The position numbers and the translations under genes are program-made. A stretch of 6,903 nucleotides of DNA from Planctomycetota bacterium (GTDB lineage Bacteria > Planctomycetota > Phycisphaerae > UBA1845 > PWPN01): positions 1 through 6,903 of the forward strand of contig JACQVT010000480.1 in assembly GCA_016209665.1 (NCBI GenBank), read 5' to 3'. The notes under the pieces were generated by a model. It saw only the letters and a program-made list of their open reading frames with translations, searched no databases and was not told the DNA's origin. Numbering within the stretch: position 1 is the first letter of the stretch; each line of letters begins with the position of its first letter. Positions 1 through 6,444 of this stretch are shown in pieces.

Positions 1-73
1 ATCCTGGATGGTGAGATCGGGGGCAGGCTTGTCAACGGTCTGACGGCAGCCTCGTTAACGGCGATGTGGATTC

Positions 74-79
74 GGAGGG
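74..79 (+). promoter_or_regulatory. Shine-Dalgarno GGAGGG deciding the glycosidase start
   Basis: GGAGGG ends 7 nt before the GTG at 87, which is ideal spacing. In-frame GTG codons also occur at 66, 81, 93 and 99. The one at 66 has no purine-rich site upstream, 81 is too close and 93 is rather far, so 87 is the preferred start. The site lies inside a G-run-rich stretch (77-111) that may fold. Confidence 0.5.
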
Positions 80-86
80 CGTGGGC

Positions 87-2654
87 GTGGGCGTGGATGT
101 GGGGGGTCGGGTTCTGGCCTCGCTGGCGACCGTCGTGGCTACTGCCTCGGTCGGTTTCGCGGCGAACAGCGCTCCCGTCATATCGAGTTTTCCGACGTTG
201 AACTCATCGGCGCTGGTGGCGGACGACACCACCGAGTACACGGTCGTCATGACGGTCAGTGATGTCGACGGATACAACGATATTCGTGACGCCCGGGTGC
301 TGTTCGATTTCGTGCGGGCGGGCGGCGACCATGCCAGGGGCCGCGGGTACTTGGCATGGGGACAAGCCGATGCCGACATCACGCGATTCGGGGGGACATG
401 GGTCACGGCCGACGCGGCGGGCGGGGGGCGATGGGCGTACAACGCCGGTGACTGGGGCGGCGACACATATATGACGCCGGTATCGTGCAGCCTGGTGGTC
501 GGCGGTGCCGCCACCGGGGCGAGCGGGTCGCGCACGGTCACGTGGACGTTCAAGGTAAAGCCGACCTGGGCCCACAATCCGACCATCAACACGGCGGACG
601 CCTTTGCGGGGGACTACGCGGTCAACGTCGGGTGGCGCGAGGGAGCCGCGGAGTTCGATGTCGTACCGGCCGCCTGCACGAGCTGGTCGGCGGCGCCGTC
701 TGCGCCGGTGGTGTCAAGTCCGACCGCCAGCGGGCTGGGCGTCGCGATTCACCCGGCCGATTCCGACGGTGATCTGTTCGCGATTCGCATCTGGCCGCCG
801 GTCAGGAAACTGCAGTTTGTCCAGACCGACGGCAGCATCGGAGGTTTCCCGGCCTGGCGGACGAAGGCGGACTGGGGAACGGTGGCGGTCGGCGGCCTGG
901 TATCCAGCACCGCGTACACGTTCAGCGTGCGGGCGATGACCGGTGTGGCGGGCAACTGTCCGTCGGCCTGGGGGCCGACGGCGGGCGGGACGACGGCGAT
1001 CCTCGCGAGGACCGTGGACTGCTCCTCGCCGGGCGTGACGTTCAACAAGGGCATCATGGGCATGGACGCGCAGCCCAAGGTGCTCAGCGCCCAGCGGATC
1101 GCGGACAATCTGGCCGCCAGCTTCAACACCAGCATGCGGTACGGCGGCGACGGCTACAACTTCAAGACGCGGACGGCCCAGTGGACCTCCAGCACCCGCT
1201 CGACGCTGCAGGCGCTGCGGGACGCCCGCGACCGCAACAGCTACGTGCAGATCTGTCTGAACACCCGGGGCATCGGCACGGGCAACGGCTCGACCTGGGT
1301 GTACACCGACCAGACCGCGGCGACGCTGGCGGGCTTGGCGGCCGACTGGGTGTACTACTGCAACAAGCTCGTCTCGAACAAACGGCAGGGGGACGCTCTG
1401 GCCACGCAGGAGCAGGCAATCCTCGACTCGTTGAACTGGGGCAGCGACGACAAGCTGCTGGCGCCCGGTGAGCCGCCGGTGCCTCCGGTGGTGTACTGGG
1501 AGATCGGCAACGAGCCCGAGGGCCCTTACCCGCCGCCCGCCTTGGCGCCCGACGACTACGCGGCCCGCTACAGCACGATCACGCAGGCCATGCGGGCGGT
1601 CGATCCGACGATCAAGGTCGGGCCGGGCGTCATGAGCGCCGACAACGGAAACGCCTGGCTGGACGCGGTGTTCTCGAACGCCGGCAACCGCGTCGACTTC
1701 GTCGCGTATCATCCCTACGGGCCGCTGTACTGGATCACGAAGAACAACTCCGGCGGCGTACTCAACGCCAACGACCTGATGGGCGGGCTGGACTCACTCA
1801 AGCAGCAACAGACGGACCGGCGGCAGAAGGTCGTCGACCGGCTGACGGCGAACAACCGGCCCGGGGGCACGCCCCTCGTCGCCAGCGAGTTCAATCCCGT
1901 CTCGTGGGAGGGGACCTACTACTACAACCTGAGCCAGACCGTCGCCCAGGGACTGGGCCTGGCCGAGACGATCTTCACGTTCGCCGAGCTGGGCTTCACG
2001 GCCGCGCAGTACTGGGACCTGCCCAACTACCCGAGCACAACGCCGCGGGAGGTGCCCGGCTTCAAGGTGTTCAAGATGATGCAGGCCGAGCAGCCGGAAA
2101 GGGTGATCCATAGTTGCGTGGACGGGACGTTCAGGTTGTACGCGACGCTAGCCGACAGCGAGACCAGGCTCGTGGTCTGGGCCATCAACGTCTCGGAAAC
2201 CGATGACAAGCCCGTCGAGATTCACGTGGCCGGCCCGGTAAGGGCGACCGCCGTGACGGAGTACAGGCTGGCCGACACCCGCGGGGATACGAGTCTCGTC
2301 ACCCGCAACGACCGGAACGACCCCCGCGATTACGTCGACTGGATCGTGGTCGATCGAACGGGCCAGATCGATCCGGCCGGCTTCACCTGGACGTTCGAGG
2401 ATGCCACGCTGACGATGCTGGTGTTCCACCTGCGGCACCTGGCCCGGGTGGACTACGACCAGGACGATGATGTGGACCAGACAGACTACGGCCACCTCCA
2501 GGCGTGCCTCGGTGGCGGTACGATTCCGCCGTTGCCCGGCTGCAGCGACGCTGATCTGGACGAGGACCAGGACGTGGATCAGAATGATCTGGCGTTGTTC
2601 CTCGGTTGCATGAGTGGGCCGGGTTCACCCGCGGGCGAGTACTGCCCGGACTGA
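87..2654 (+). CDS. Secreted clan GH-A-like glycoside hydrolase with C-terminal dockerin
   Basis: Predicted exported polysaccharide- or glycoside-degrading enzyme of about 855 residues, numbered from GTG 87. Residues 1-25 form a signal peptide with a hydrophobic core ending in SVGFA. Residues about 29-196 form a beta-rich region with a DVDGYND motif resembling Ca-binding cadherin/PKD-like domains. About 204-303 is fibronectin-III-like. About 315-673 is the catalytic (beta/alpha)8-type region: RYGGD near 351, the acid/base motif WEIGNE with Glu476, AYHPYG near 540-545, and a candidate nucleophile Glu601 in VASEFN. About 674-783 looks like the beta-sandwich that follows the barrel in GH39/GH51-type enzymes. 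The tail carries two EF-hand-like dockerin loops, 789-800 and 823-834. Two catalytic Glu about 125 residues apart, on NE and SE motifs, fit a retaining clan A enzyme. Arabinofuranosidase- or xylosidase-like activity is possible, but family and substrate cannot be fixed by eye. No stop or frameshift interrupts it. If GTG 66 is used the protein gains 7 residues. Confidence 0.85.
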   Translation: MGVDVGGRVLASLATVVATASVGFAANSAPVISSFPTLNSSALVADDTTEYTVVMTVSDVDGYNDIRDARVLFDFVRAGGDHARGRGYLAWGQADADITRFGGTWVTADAAGGGRWAYNAGDWGGDTYMTPVSCSLVVGGAATGASGSRTVTWTFKVKPTWAHNPTINTADAFAGDYAVNVGWREGAAEFDVVPAACTSWSAAPSAPVVSSPTASGLGVAIHPADSDGDLFAIRIWPPVRKLQFVQTDGSIGGFPAWRTKADWGTVAVGGLVSSTAYTFSVRAMTGVAGNCPSAWGPTAGGTTAILARTVDCSSPGVTFNKGIMGMDAQPKVLSAQRIADNLAASFNTSMRYGGDGYNFKTRTAQWTSSTRSTLQALRDARDRNSYVQICLNTRGIGTGNGSTWVYTDQTAATLAGLAADWVYYCNKLVSNKRQGDALATQEQAILDSLNWGSDDKLLAPGEPPVPPVVYWEIGNEPEGPYPPPALAPDDYAARYSTITQAMRAVDPTIKVGPGVMSADNGNAWLDAVFSNAGNRVDFVAYHPYGPLYWITKNNSGGVLNANDLMGGLDSLKQQQTDRRQKVVDRLTANNRPGGTPLVASEFNPVSWEGTYYYNLSQTVAQGLGLAETIFTFAELGFTAAQYWDLPNYPSTTPREVPGFKVFKMMQAEQPERVIHSCVDGTFRLYATLADSETRLVVWAINVSETDDKPVEIHVAGPVRATAVTEYRLADTRGDTSLVTRNDRNDPRDYVDWIVVDRTGQIDPAGFTWTFEDATLTMLVFHLRHLARVDYDQDDDVDQTDYGHLQACLGGGTIPPLPGCSDADLDEDQDVDQNDLALFLGCMSGPGSPAGEYCPD

Positions 2655-2719
2655 ACATCCGCCGGCCGACGCCACGGCGGGCAGGTTACCTGGTATCAGC
2701 ACGAGGCGCGACGAACTGC

Positions 2720-2726
2720 GGAGGGG
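2720..2726 (+). promoter_or_regulatory. Shine-Dalgarno GGAGGGG of the phosphatase gene
   Basis: GGAGGGG ends 7 nt before ATG 2734 and 4 nt before an in-frame GTG at 2731. It fixes the start here even though the frame stays open upstream to about 2614, overlapping the end of the glycosidase gene. Confidence 0.65.
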
Positions 2727-2733
2727 CCGAGTG

Positions 2734-3507
2734 ATGCGCGGTGAACGTCGACGCTCTCGCCGACTGGGCCGGGTGGTGTGGGCCTGCATCGCGCTGGGGG
2801 GCTTCGTCGCGAGCACTCAGCCGAGCGGTTGCGGCGCGCTGATTGACCCGCCGACGCAGACGGTCCTGCCGCCAGCCGATGCCGAACCGGGCCGGTGGAT
2901 CATCGTGGACGGGGCCAACAACACCCGCGACATCGGGGGGTACGCGACGATGGACGGGCGGACCGTCAAGTGGCAGACGGTGTACCGCTCGGGCGAACTG
3001 TCGGATCTGACGGCGGCGGGGTGCGAGGCGTTCCGCAACCTGCGGATCCGTCGGGTCGTCAACTTCCGCAACCAGTTTCTTCCCACCGTGCTGTTCGACG
3101 GTGACTCCGTTTGCGTATCCCTGGCGTCGCGGCAGACGCTGTTGCCGACGCTGGTGGCCGACGGCGGGAGCTACGTCGAGACGGTCCGAATCTACGCCGG
3201 CAATTATCGCCAGGCATTCGAGCTGCTGGCCGACGCGGCCAACCTGCCGCTCCTGTATCACTGCTCATCGGGCAAGGATCGGACGGGGATCATGACCATC
3301 CTTCTGTTGACGCTGTTGGGGGTCGATCGGGAGACGGTCATGGCGGATTATGGCCTGTCGGACCTGGTGGAAGCGACGACCGATCCGCAGGCGGCATCGG
3401 ACCTGCTCGATGAGATTGACCGGCAGGGCGGGATCGAGGTCTGCCTTTCGGGCATGGGCGTGTCGCTGGACGTGCAGGATGCGATCCGGGTTCTGCTGTT
3501 GGAGTGA
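2734..3507 (+). CDS. Exported tyrosine-phosphatase-family protein (HCxxGKDRTG)
   Basis: A 257-residue protein of the tyrosine phosphatase family often annotated Y_phosphatase3, related in motif to mycobacterial MptpB. These enzymes hydrolyse phosphotyrosine, and some hydrolyse phosphoinositides, through a cysteinyl-phosphate intermediate. The P-loop HCSSGKDRTG puts the nucleophile at Cys177, the phosphate-binding Arg at 183 and Lys/Asp at 181-182. Upstream are the family's NTRDIGGY (63-70), VYRSGELS (83-90) and VVNFR (near 108-112) motifs. The N-terminus is strongly basic, RRRSRR, followed by a hydrophobic stretch (14-27), so it is probably exported. Cys33 in PSGC could be a lipidated cysteine, but the lipobox is poor because Pro sits where Leu is expected. 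The start is ATG 2734, supported by its ribosome binding site; GTG 2731 is an alternative. It lies 79 nt after the glycosidase with no convincing terminator between, so co-transcription is plausible. Its substrate outside the cytoplasm is unknown. Confidence 0.85.
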   Translation: MRGERRRSRRLGRVVWACIALGGFVASTQPSGCGALIDPPTQTVLPPADAEPGRWIIVDGANNTRDIGGYATMDGRTVKWQTVYRSGELSDLTAAGCEAFRNLRIRRVVNFRNQFLPTVLFDGDSVCVSLASRQTLLPTLVADGGSYVETVRIYAGNYRQAFELLADAANLPLLYHCSSGKDRTGIMTILLLTLLGVDRETVMADYGLSDLVEATTDPQAASDLLDEIDRQGGIEVCLSGMGVSLDVQDAIRVLLLE

Positions 3508-3526
3508 GAGTCGCCCCCAAACAACG

Positions 3527-3646
3527 GACCGGCTGGAAGCCGGTCCCACACACAATGATCGGCTGGAAGCCGGTCCCACATGCGATGACCGGCAAGATGC
3601 CGGGCCCACATGCGATGACCGGCAAGATGCTGGGCCCACACCAGCT
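3527..3646 (+). repeat. Four tandem 30-nt palindromic units
   Basis: Four units at 3527-3556, 3557-3586, 3587-3616 and 3617-3646 fill the gap between the phosphatase stop (3507) and the hslU stop (3657), which converge. Each unit is a short hairpin followed by a linker starting CCCACA. Units 1-2 have stem arms ending GGCT/AGCC with loop GGA. Units 3-4 have GGCA/TGCC-type arms with loop AGA. The stem of unit 1 is a perfect 9 bp (3526-3534 with 3538-3546). Units 2 and 4 each carry one change that leaves a G-U pair in plus-strand RNA. Linkers of units 2 and 3 are identical. From memory, similar units recur in planctomycete intergenic DNA; this was not checked. A role at mRNA 3' ends is inference. 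Confidence 0.9.
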
Positions 3647-3656
3647 TCGCAGACAG

Positions 3657-4997
3657 CTACAGGATGAATCGGCTGACGTCTTCGTTCTGGTAGAGGCCGT
3701 CGAGGCAGCGGCTGACCTCTGCGGCGTCGACGGTGAAGGCTTCGCCGGCGCGGTCGGGGGCCTCGAACGAGAGCGTCTCCAGCACCTTCTCCATGATCGT
3801 GTAGAGCCGGCGGGCGCCGATGTTCATGGTGCTGCGGTTGACCTGGCAGGCGATGTCGGCCATGGCGTCGATCGCGTCGTCGGTGAACGACAGCTTGACC
3901 CCCTCGGTGGCCATCAGGGCGATCTGTTGGGTGGTCAGGGCGTTCTGGGGCTGGGTCAGAATGCGCTTGAAGTCCTCCTTGCCCAGGTCGCTCAACTCGA
4001 CGCGGATGGGGAACCGCCCTTGCAGCTCGGGCATGAGGTCGGACGGCTTGCTGGTGTGGAATGCCCCGGCGGCGATGAACAGGACGTGGTCGGTCCGCAC
4101 GGGGCCGTGGCGGGTGATGACCGTCGAGCCCTCGACGATGGGCAGCAAGTCGCGCTGGACGCCCTGGCGGGACACGTCGGGGCCGTGCTGGCTGCCGCTG
4201 CTGGCGATCTTATCGATCTCGTCGACGAAGATGATGCCGTTGTTCTCGGTGCGGCGGATGGCCATCTCCTTTACCTTCTCGCGGTCGATGAGCTGGTCGC
4301 AAGCCTGCTGGAACAGCAGCTTGCGGGCATCGGGCAGGCGCAGGCGCCGCGTGCGGGCCTGCTGCGGCACCAGGCGTTCGAGGAAGTCCTGCATCTCGGG
4401 GCCGAGTTGATCGGCGCCGATGGTGGCCATCATGCCGACGGGCATGGAGCGCTCCTCGGCGGTGATCTCGACGTCGCGGTCCTCGAACTCGCCGGCCCGG
4501 AGCATCTGGCGGAACTTCTCGCGGGTGCGGTGGCGCTGCTGAGCGGCGTCGCTGGCGGCGTCGGCGTCGCCGCGGTCGGCGGCGGGGGGCAGCAGGGCGT
4601 CGAGCAGCTTCTCCTCGGTAAGCCGCTCGGCCTCGGCGCGGACGACCTCGGTCTGCTCCTCGCGGACCATGTGGATGGCCAGGTCCAAGAGGTCGCGGAC
4701 CATGCTCTCGACGTCGCGGCCGTGGTAGCCCACCTCGGTGTACTTGCTGGCCTCGACCTTGATGAACGGGGCGTTGACCAGGCGGGCCAGCCGCCGGGCG
4801 ATCTCGGTCTTGCCCACGCCGGTGGGGCCGACCATCATGATGTTCTTGGGGCCGACGTCGGTCCGCAGGACCTCGGGCAATTGCTGCCGGCGCCAGCGGT
4901 TGCGGACGGCCACGGCGACGGCCCGCTTGGCGGCGTCCTGGCCGATGATGTACTTGTCCAGCTCGGCGACGATACGCTTCGGCGTGAGTTCGTTCAT
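3657..4997 (-). CDS. hslU: HslU (ClpY), ATPase unfoldase of the HslVU protease
   Basis: Complete 446-residue AAA+ ATPase, close to the 443 of E. coli HslU. As a hexamer it unfolds cytoplasmic substrates and feeds them to the HslV peptidase. Visible elements are the N-terminal TPKRIVAELDKYIIGQ; Walker A GPTGVGKT (57-64); the pore-loop motif GYHG at 90-93, where E. coli has GYVG; an I-domain of about 110-235; Walker B IIFVDEID (255-262); a likely arginine finger Arg328 in LQGRFP; sensor 2 in GARRL with Arg396; and the C-terminal SRFIL tail that docks into HslV pockets and activates it. The start ATG 4997 matches the family N-terminus (MNELTP); upstream in-frame sequence lacks homology. No Shine-Dalgarno is apparent, and a promoter-like pair lies just upstream, suggesting a nearly leaderless mRNA. 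Its partner hslV lies 1.6 kb away on the same strand, beyond an opposing gene. Confidence 0.97.
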   Translation of the reverse strand: MNELTPKRIVAELDKYIIGQDAAKRAVAVAVRNRWRRQQLPEVLRTDVGPKNIMMVGPTGVGKTEIARRLARLVNAPFIKVEASKYTEVGYHGRDVESMVRDLLDLAIHMVREEQTEVVRAEAERLTEEKLLDALLPPAADRGDADAASDAAQQRHRTREKFRQMLRAGEFEDRDVEITAEERSMPVGMMATIGADQLGPEMQDFLERLVPQQARTRRLRLPDARKLLFQQACDQLIDREKVKEMAIRRTENNGIIFVDEIDKIASSGSQHGPDVSRQGVQRDLLPIVEGSTVITRHGPVRTDHVLFIAAGAFHTSKPSDLMPELQGRFPIRVELSDLGKEDFKRILTQPQNALTTQQIALMATEGVKLSFTDDAIDAMADIACQVNRSTMNIGARRLYTIMEKVLETLSFEAPDRAGEAFTVDAAEVSRCLDGLYQNEDVSRFIL

Positions 4998-5008
4998 GGC
5001 GTGCTGAG

Positions 5009-5037
5009 ATTCTATGAGCGCGCCGCGGCCGGGGCAA
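5009..5037 (-). promoter_or_regulatory. Candidate sigma-70-type promoter of hslU
   Basis: On the minus strand, TTGCCC (plus 5032-5037) and TAGAAT (plus 5009-5014) are separated by exactly 17 nt. TAGAAT matches the -10 consensus at 5 of 6 bases and TTGCCC matches the -35 consensus at 4 of 6. Transcription would begin near 5002, about 4-6 nt before the hslU ATG at 4997. It would let hslU be expressed without read-through from hslV. Confidence 0.45.
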
Positions 5038-5051
5038 ATGGCAGCGTCCGT

Positions 5052-5080
5052 TTGACGAATCGATCCGGCCGGTGTAGGGA
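5052..5080 (+). promoter_or_regulatory. Possible promoter of the Gfo/Idh/MocA gene
   Basis: TTGACG (5052-5057, 5 of 6 to the -35 consensus) is followed after 17 nt by TAGGGA (5075-5080), a poor -10 match. It faces away from the hslU promoter-like pair, and the -35 boxes are about 15 nt apart. If used, it gives a leader of roughly 140 nt containing the hairpin at 5106 and the 8-nt repeat at 5128. The weak -10 keeps this tentative. Confidence 0.3.
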
Positions 5081-5105
5081 TGAGGCAGCACGGGGTACAC
5101 AGCGC

Positions 5106-5123
5106 GGGCTTCGCCCGAAGCCC
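5106..5123. repeat. Perfect palindrome, 8-bp stem
   Basis: GGGCTTCG (5106-5113) and CGAAGCCC (5116-5123) are perfect reverse complements around a 2-nt centre. In RNA the actual loop would be larger, for example a 7-bp stem with a GCCC loop. It lies in the gap between the divergent hslU and Gfo/Idh/MocA genes, with no T-tract on either side, so it is not an obvious terminator. It looks like a dispersed intergenic palindrome. Confidence 0.7.
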
Positions 5124-5127
5124 AACG

Positions 5128-5151
5128 ACGCGGGAACGCGGAGACGCGGGG
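5128..5151 (+). repeat. Three tandem 8-nt units, ACGCGGRR
   Basis: ACGCGGGA, ACGCGGAG and ACGCGGGG follow one another directly, 4 nt after the palindrome at 5106-5123. They lie in the presumed untranslated leader of the Gfo/Idh/MocA gene. No function is apparent. Confidence 0.6.
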
Positions 5152-5212
5152 AAGGGCAGCGGGGGCGCTGGCAATCTGCGCGGCATGAGAAGATTCTGCG
5201 GGATCGCTGTAC

Positions 5213-5218
5213 AAGGAG
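5213..5218 (+). promoter_or_regulatory. Shine-Dalgarno AAGGAG of the Gfo/Idh/MocA gene
   Basis: AAGGAG ends 8 nt before ATG 5227. It decides the start, because the reading frame stays open upstream to about 5080 through sequence made of short repeats rather than protein-like residues. Confidence 0.75.
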
Positions 5219-5226
5219 ACTTCGCG

Positions 5227-6429
5227 ATGGACCATTCGAGCACGCGACGTTCGTTCTTGCAGGTGGTGGGTGCCGGGGCCGCCGCGTTGGGGCTGACCGG
5301 GCCGGCCCAGGCCGAGGAGAAACCGATCCAGGGTTTCGAGAAGGAGCCCGTGGATGAGGACGTCTCGAAGGGCTGGGAGCCGGTGTCCGACCGCAAGGTC
5401 CGGGTGGGCCTGGTCGGGTACGGCGTGTGTCGGTTCGGGACGGCGTTCGGCTTCCAGGACCACCCCAATGTCGAGGTGGTGGCGGTCAGCGACCTGGTTC
5501 CCGCTCAGTGCGCCGCGATGGCCAAGGTGGCCCGCTGCGAGAAGACGTCTCCGTCGCTCGAGGAACTGGTCAAGGACGACAAGATCGAGGCGGTGTTCGT
5601 GGCCACCGACGCCCCGCAGCACGCCCAGCACTGCATCGAGGTGCTCAAGCACGGCAAGCACGCGGCCTCGGCGGTGCCGGCGACGTTCGGTTCGATCGAG
5701 GACGCTCACAGGTTGTACGACACCGTCAAGACCACGGGTCTGAAGTACATGCTCTTCGAGACGTCGTACTTCCACGCCGATCTGTATGCGGCGCGGCAGA
5801 TCTACAAAGCGGGCGGGCTCGGCAAGATCGTGTACGCGGAAGGTGAATACTATCACTACATGGCCGAGCCGATCGCGTCTTACAAGGGCTGGCGGGTGGG
5901 CCTGCCGCCGCAGTGGTACCCGACGCACTCGAACGCCTACTATGTCGGTGTGGGCGCCGGCAGCTTCACCGAGGTGTCGTGCATGGGCATCCCCAGCGTG
6001 GTCAAGCACCTGCAACCGGCCAATAACGTGTACAAGAACCCATTCGGCACGGAGGTCGCCCTGTTTCGCACGAGCGAAGGCGGCATGGCCCGGATGGCGG
6101 TCAGTTGGGACACACCCGGGGCCGGGGGTGAGATGGGCCGCATCCGCGGGCAGCGGGGAACGGTCTACGGCAAGTACGAGGGGCCCGAAAAAAAGAACCT
6201 GCCGGAGACCAAGCGTCCGCCGCTGCCGCCCAAAGTGGACCCCGGCGGTCATGGCGGCTCGCATGGCTACCTGATGGACGACTTCGTCACCGCGATCCTC
6301 CTGGACCGCAAGCCGCTGGTGGACATCGCCCAGGCCCTGAGCATGACGGTGGGCGGCATCGTGGCCCACCAGTCGGCCCTCAAGGACGGCGAGCTGATGA
6401 AGATCCCACAGTTTGGGCCGTTGGCCTGA
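5227..6429 (+). CDS. Tat-exported Gfo/Idh/MocA-fold protein with altered active site
   Basis: A 400-residue protein with an N-terminal NAD(P)-binding Rossmann domain and a C-terminal substrate domain of the Gfo/Idh/MocA family, mostly sugar or cyclitol dehydrogenases; some relatives are NAD-dependent glycosidases such as GH109. Residues 1-29 are a twin-arginine signal: STRRSFLQ (Arg7-Arg8), a hydrophobic stretch, and a likely cut after AQA (27-29). The dinucleotide fold shows GYGVCRFG (64-71) and an acidic residue, Asp89, ending beta 2 (VVAVSD). Where most relatives have EKP, this protein reads AVP (149-151), removing the catalytic lysine. In the C-terminal GxxxDxxxH motif the aligned residues are Glu249 and Met253 (GSFTEVSCM). 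The rest is intact and protein-like, including THSNAYY (233-239) and GEMGRIRGQRG (301-311), so this looks like a divergent subfamily rather than decay. It is expected in the periplasm, folded with its cofactor before export. It lies on the plus strand between hslV and hslU on the minus strand. Confidence 0.9.
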   Translation: MDHSSTRRSFLQVVGAGAAALGLTGPAQAEEKPIQGFEKEPVDEDVSKGWEPVSDRKVRVGLVGYGVCRFGTAFGFQDHPNVEVVAVSDLVPAQCAAMAKVARCEKTSPSLEELVKDDKIEAVFVATDAPQHAQHCIEVLKHGKHAASAVPATFGSIEDAHRLYDTVKTTGLKYMLFETSYFHADLYAARQIYKAGGLGKIVYAEGEYYHYMAEPIASYKGWRVGLPPQWYPTHSNAYYVGVGAGSFTEVSCMGIPSVVKHLQPANNVYKNPFGTEVALFRTSEGGMARMAVSWDTPGAGGEMGRIRGQRGTVYGKYEGPEKKNLPETKRPPLPPKVDPGGHGGSHGYLMDDFVTAILLDRKPLVDIAQALSMTVGGIVAHQSALKDGELMKIPQFGPLA

Positions 6430-6444
6430 CGGCGCATTCCAGAG

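Noticed and set aside
1..201. C-terminal end of an upstream gene in frame 1, or an alternative start at ATG 64
   Set aside because: The frame is open from the left edge to a TGA at 199-201, but the translation is Trp/Arg-rich with no motif and overlaps the well-supported signal peptide of the glycosidase. The first 86 nt hold no gene I can recognise.
2659..2680. Terminator between the glycosidase and phosphatase genes
   Set aside because: CCGCCG/CGGCGG gives only a 6-bp stem with a 10-nt loop and no T-tract, which is easily chance in this GC content.
3265..3641. Small repeat proteins on the minus strand with GPASCRSSHV-type repeats
   Set aside because: 30 nt equals ten codons, so the array is open and periodic in several frames at once; the frames lack start-site support.
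3527..3646. CRISPR array
   Set aside because: The 30-nt period comes from contiguous similar units; there are no unique spacers of constant length and no cas genes.
5081..5226. Riboswitch in the Gfo/Idh/MocA leader
   Set aside because: Only one simple palindrome and an 8-nt repeat are visible; nothing matches a riboswitch class I can recognise.
3504..5357. 617-codon open frame on the plus strand opposite hslU
   Set aside because: It is a shadow of hslU in GC-rich DNA: low-complexity Gly/Ala/Leu/Val-rich translation, no family motifs, and it begins inside the 30-nt hairpin array.
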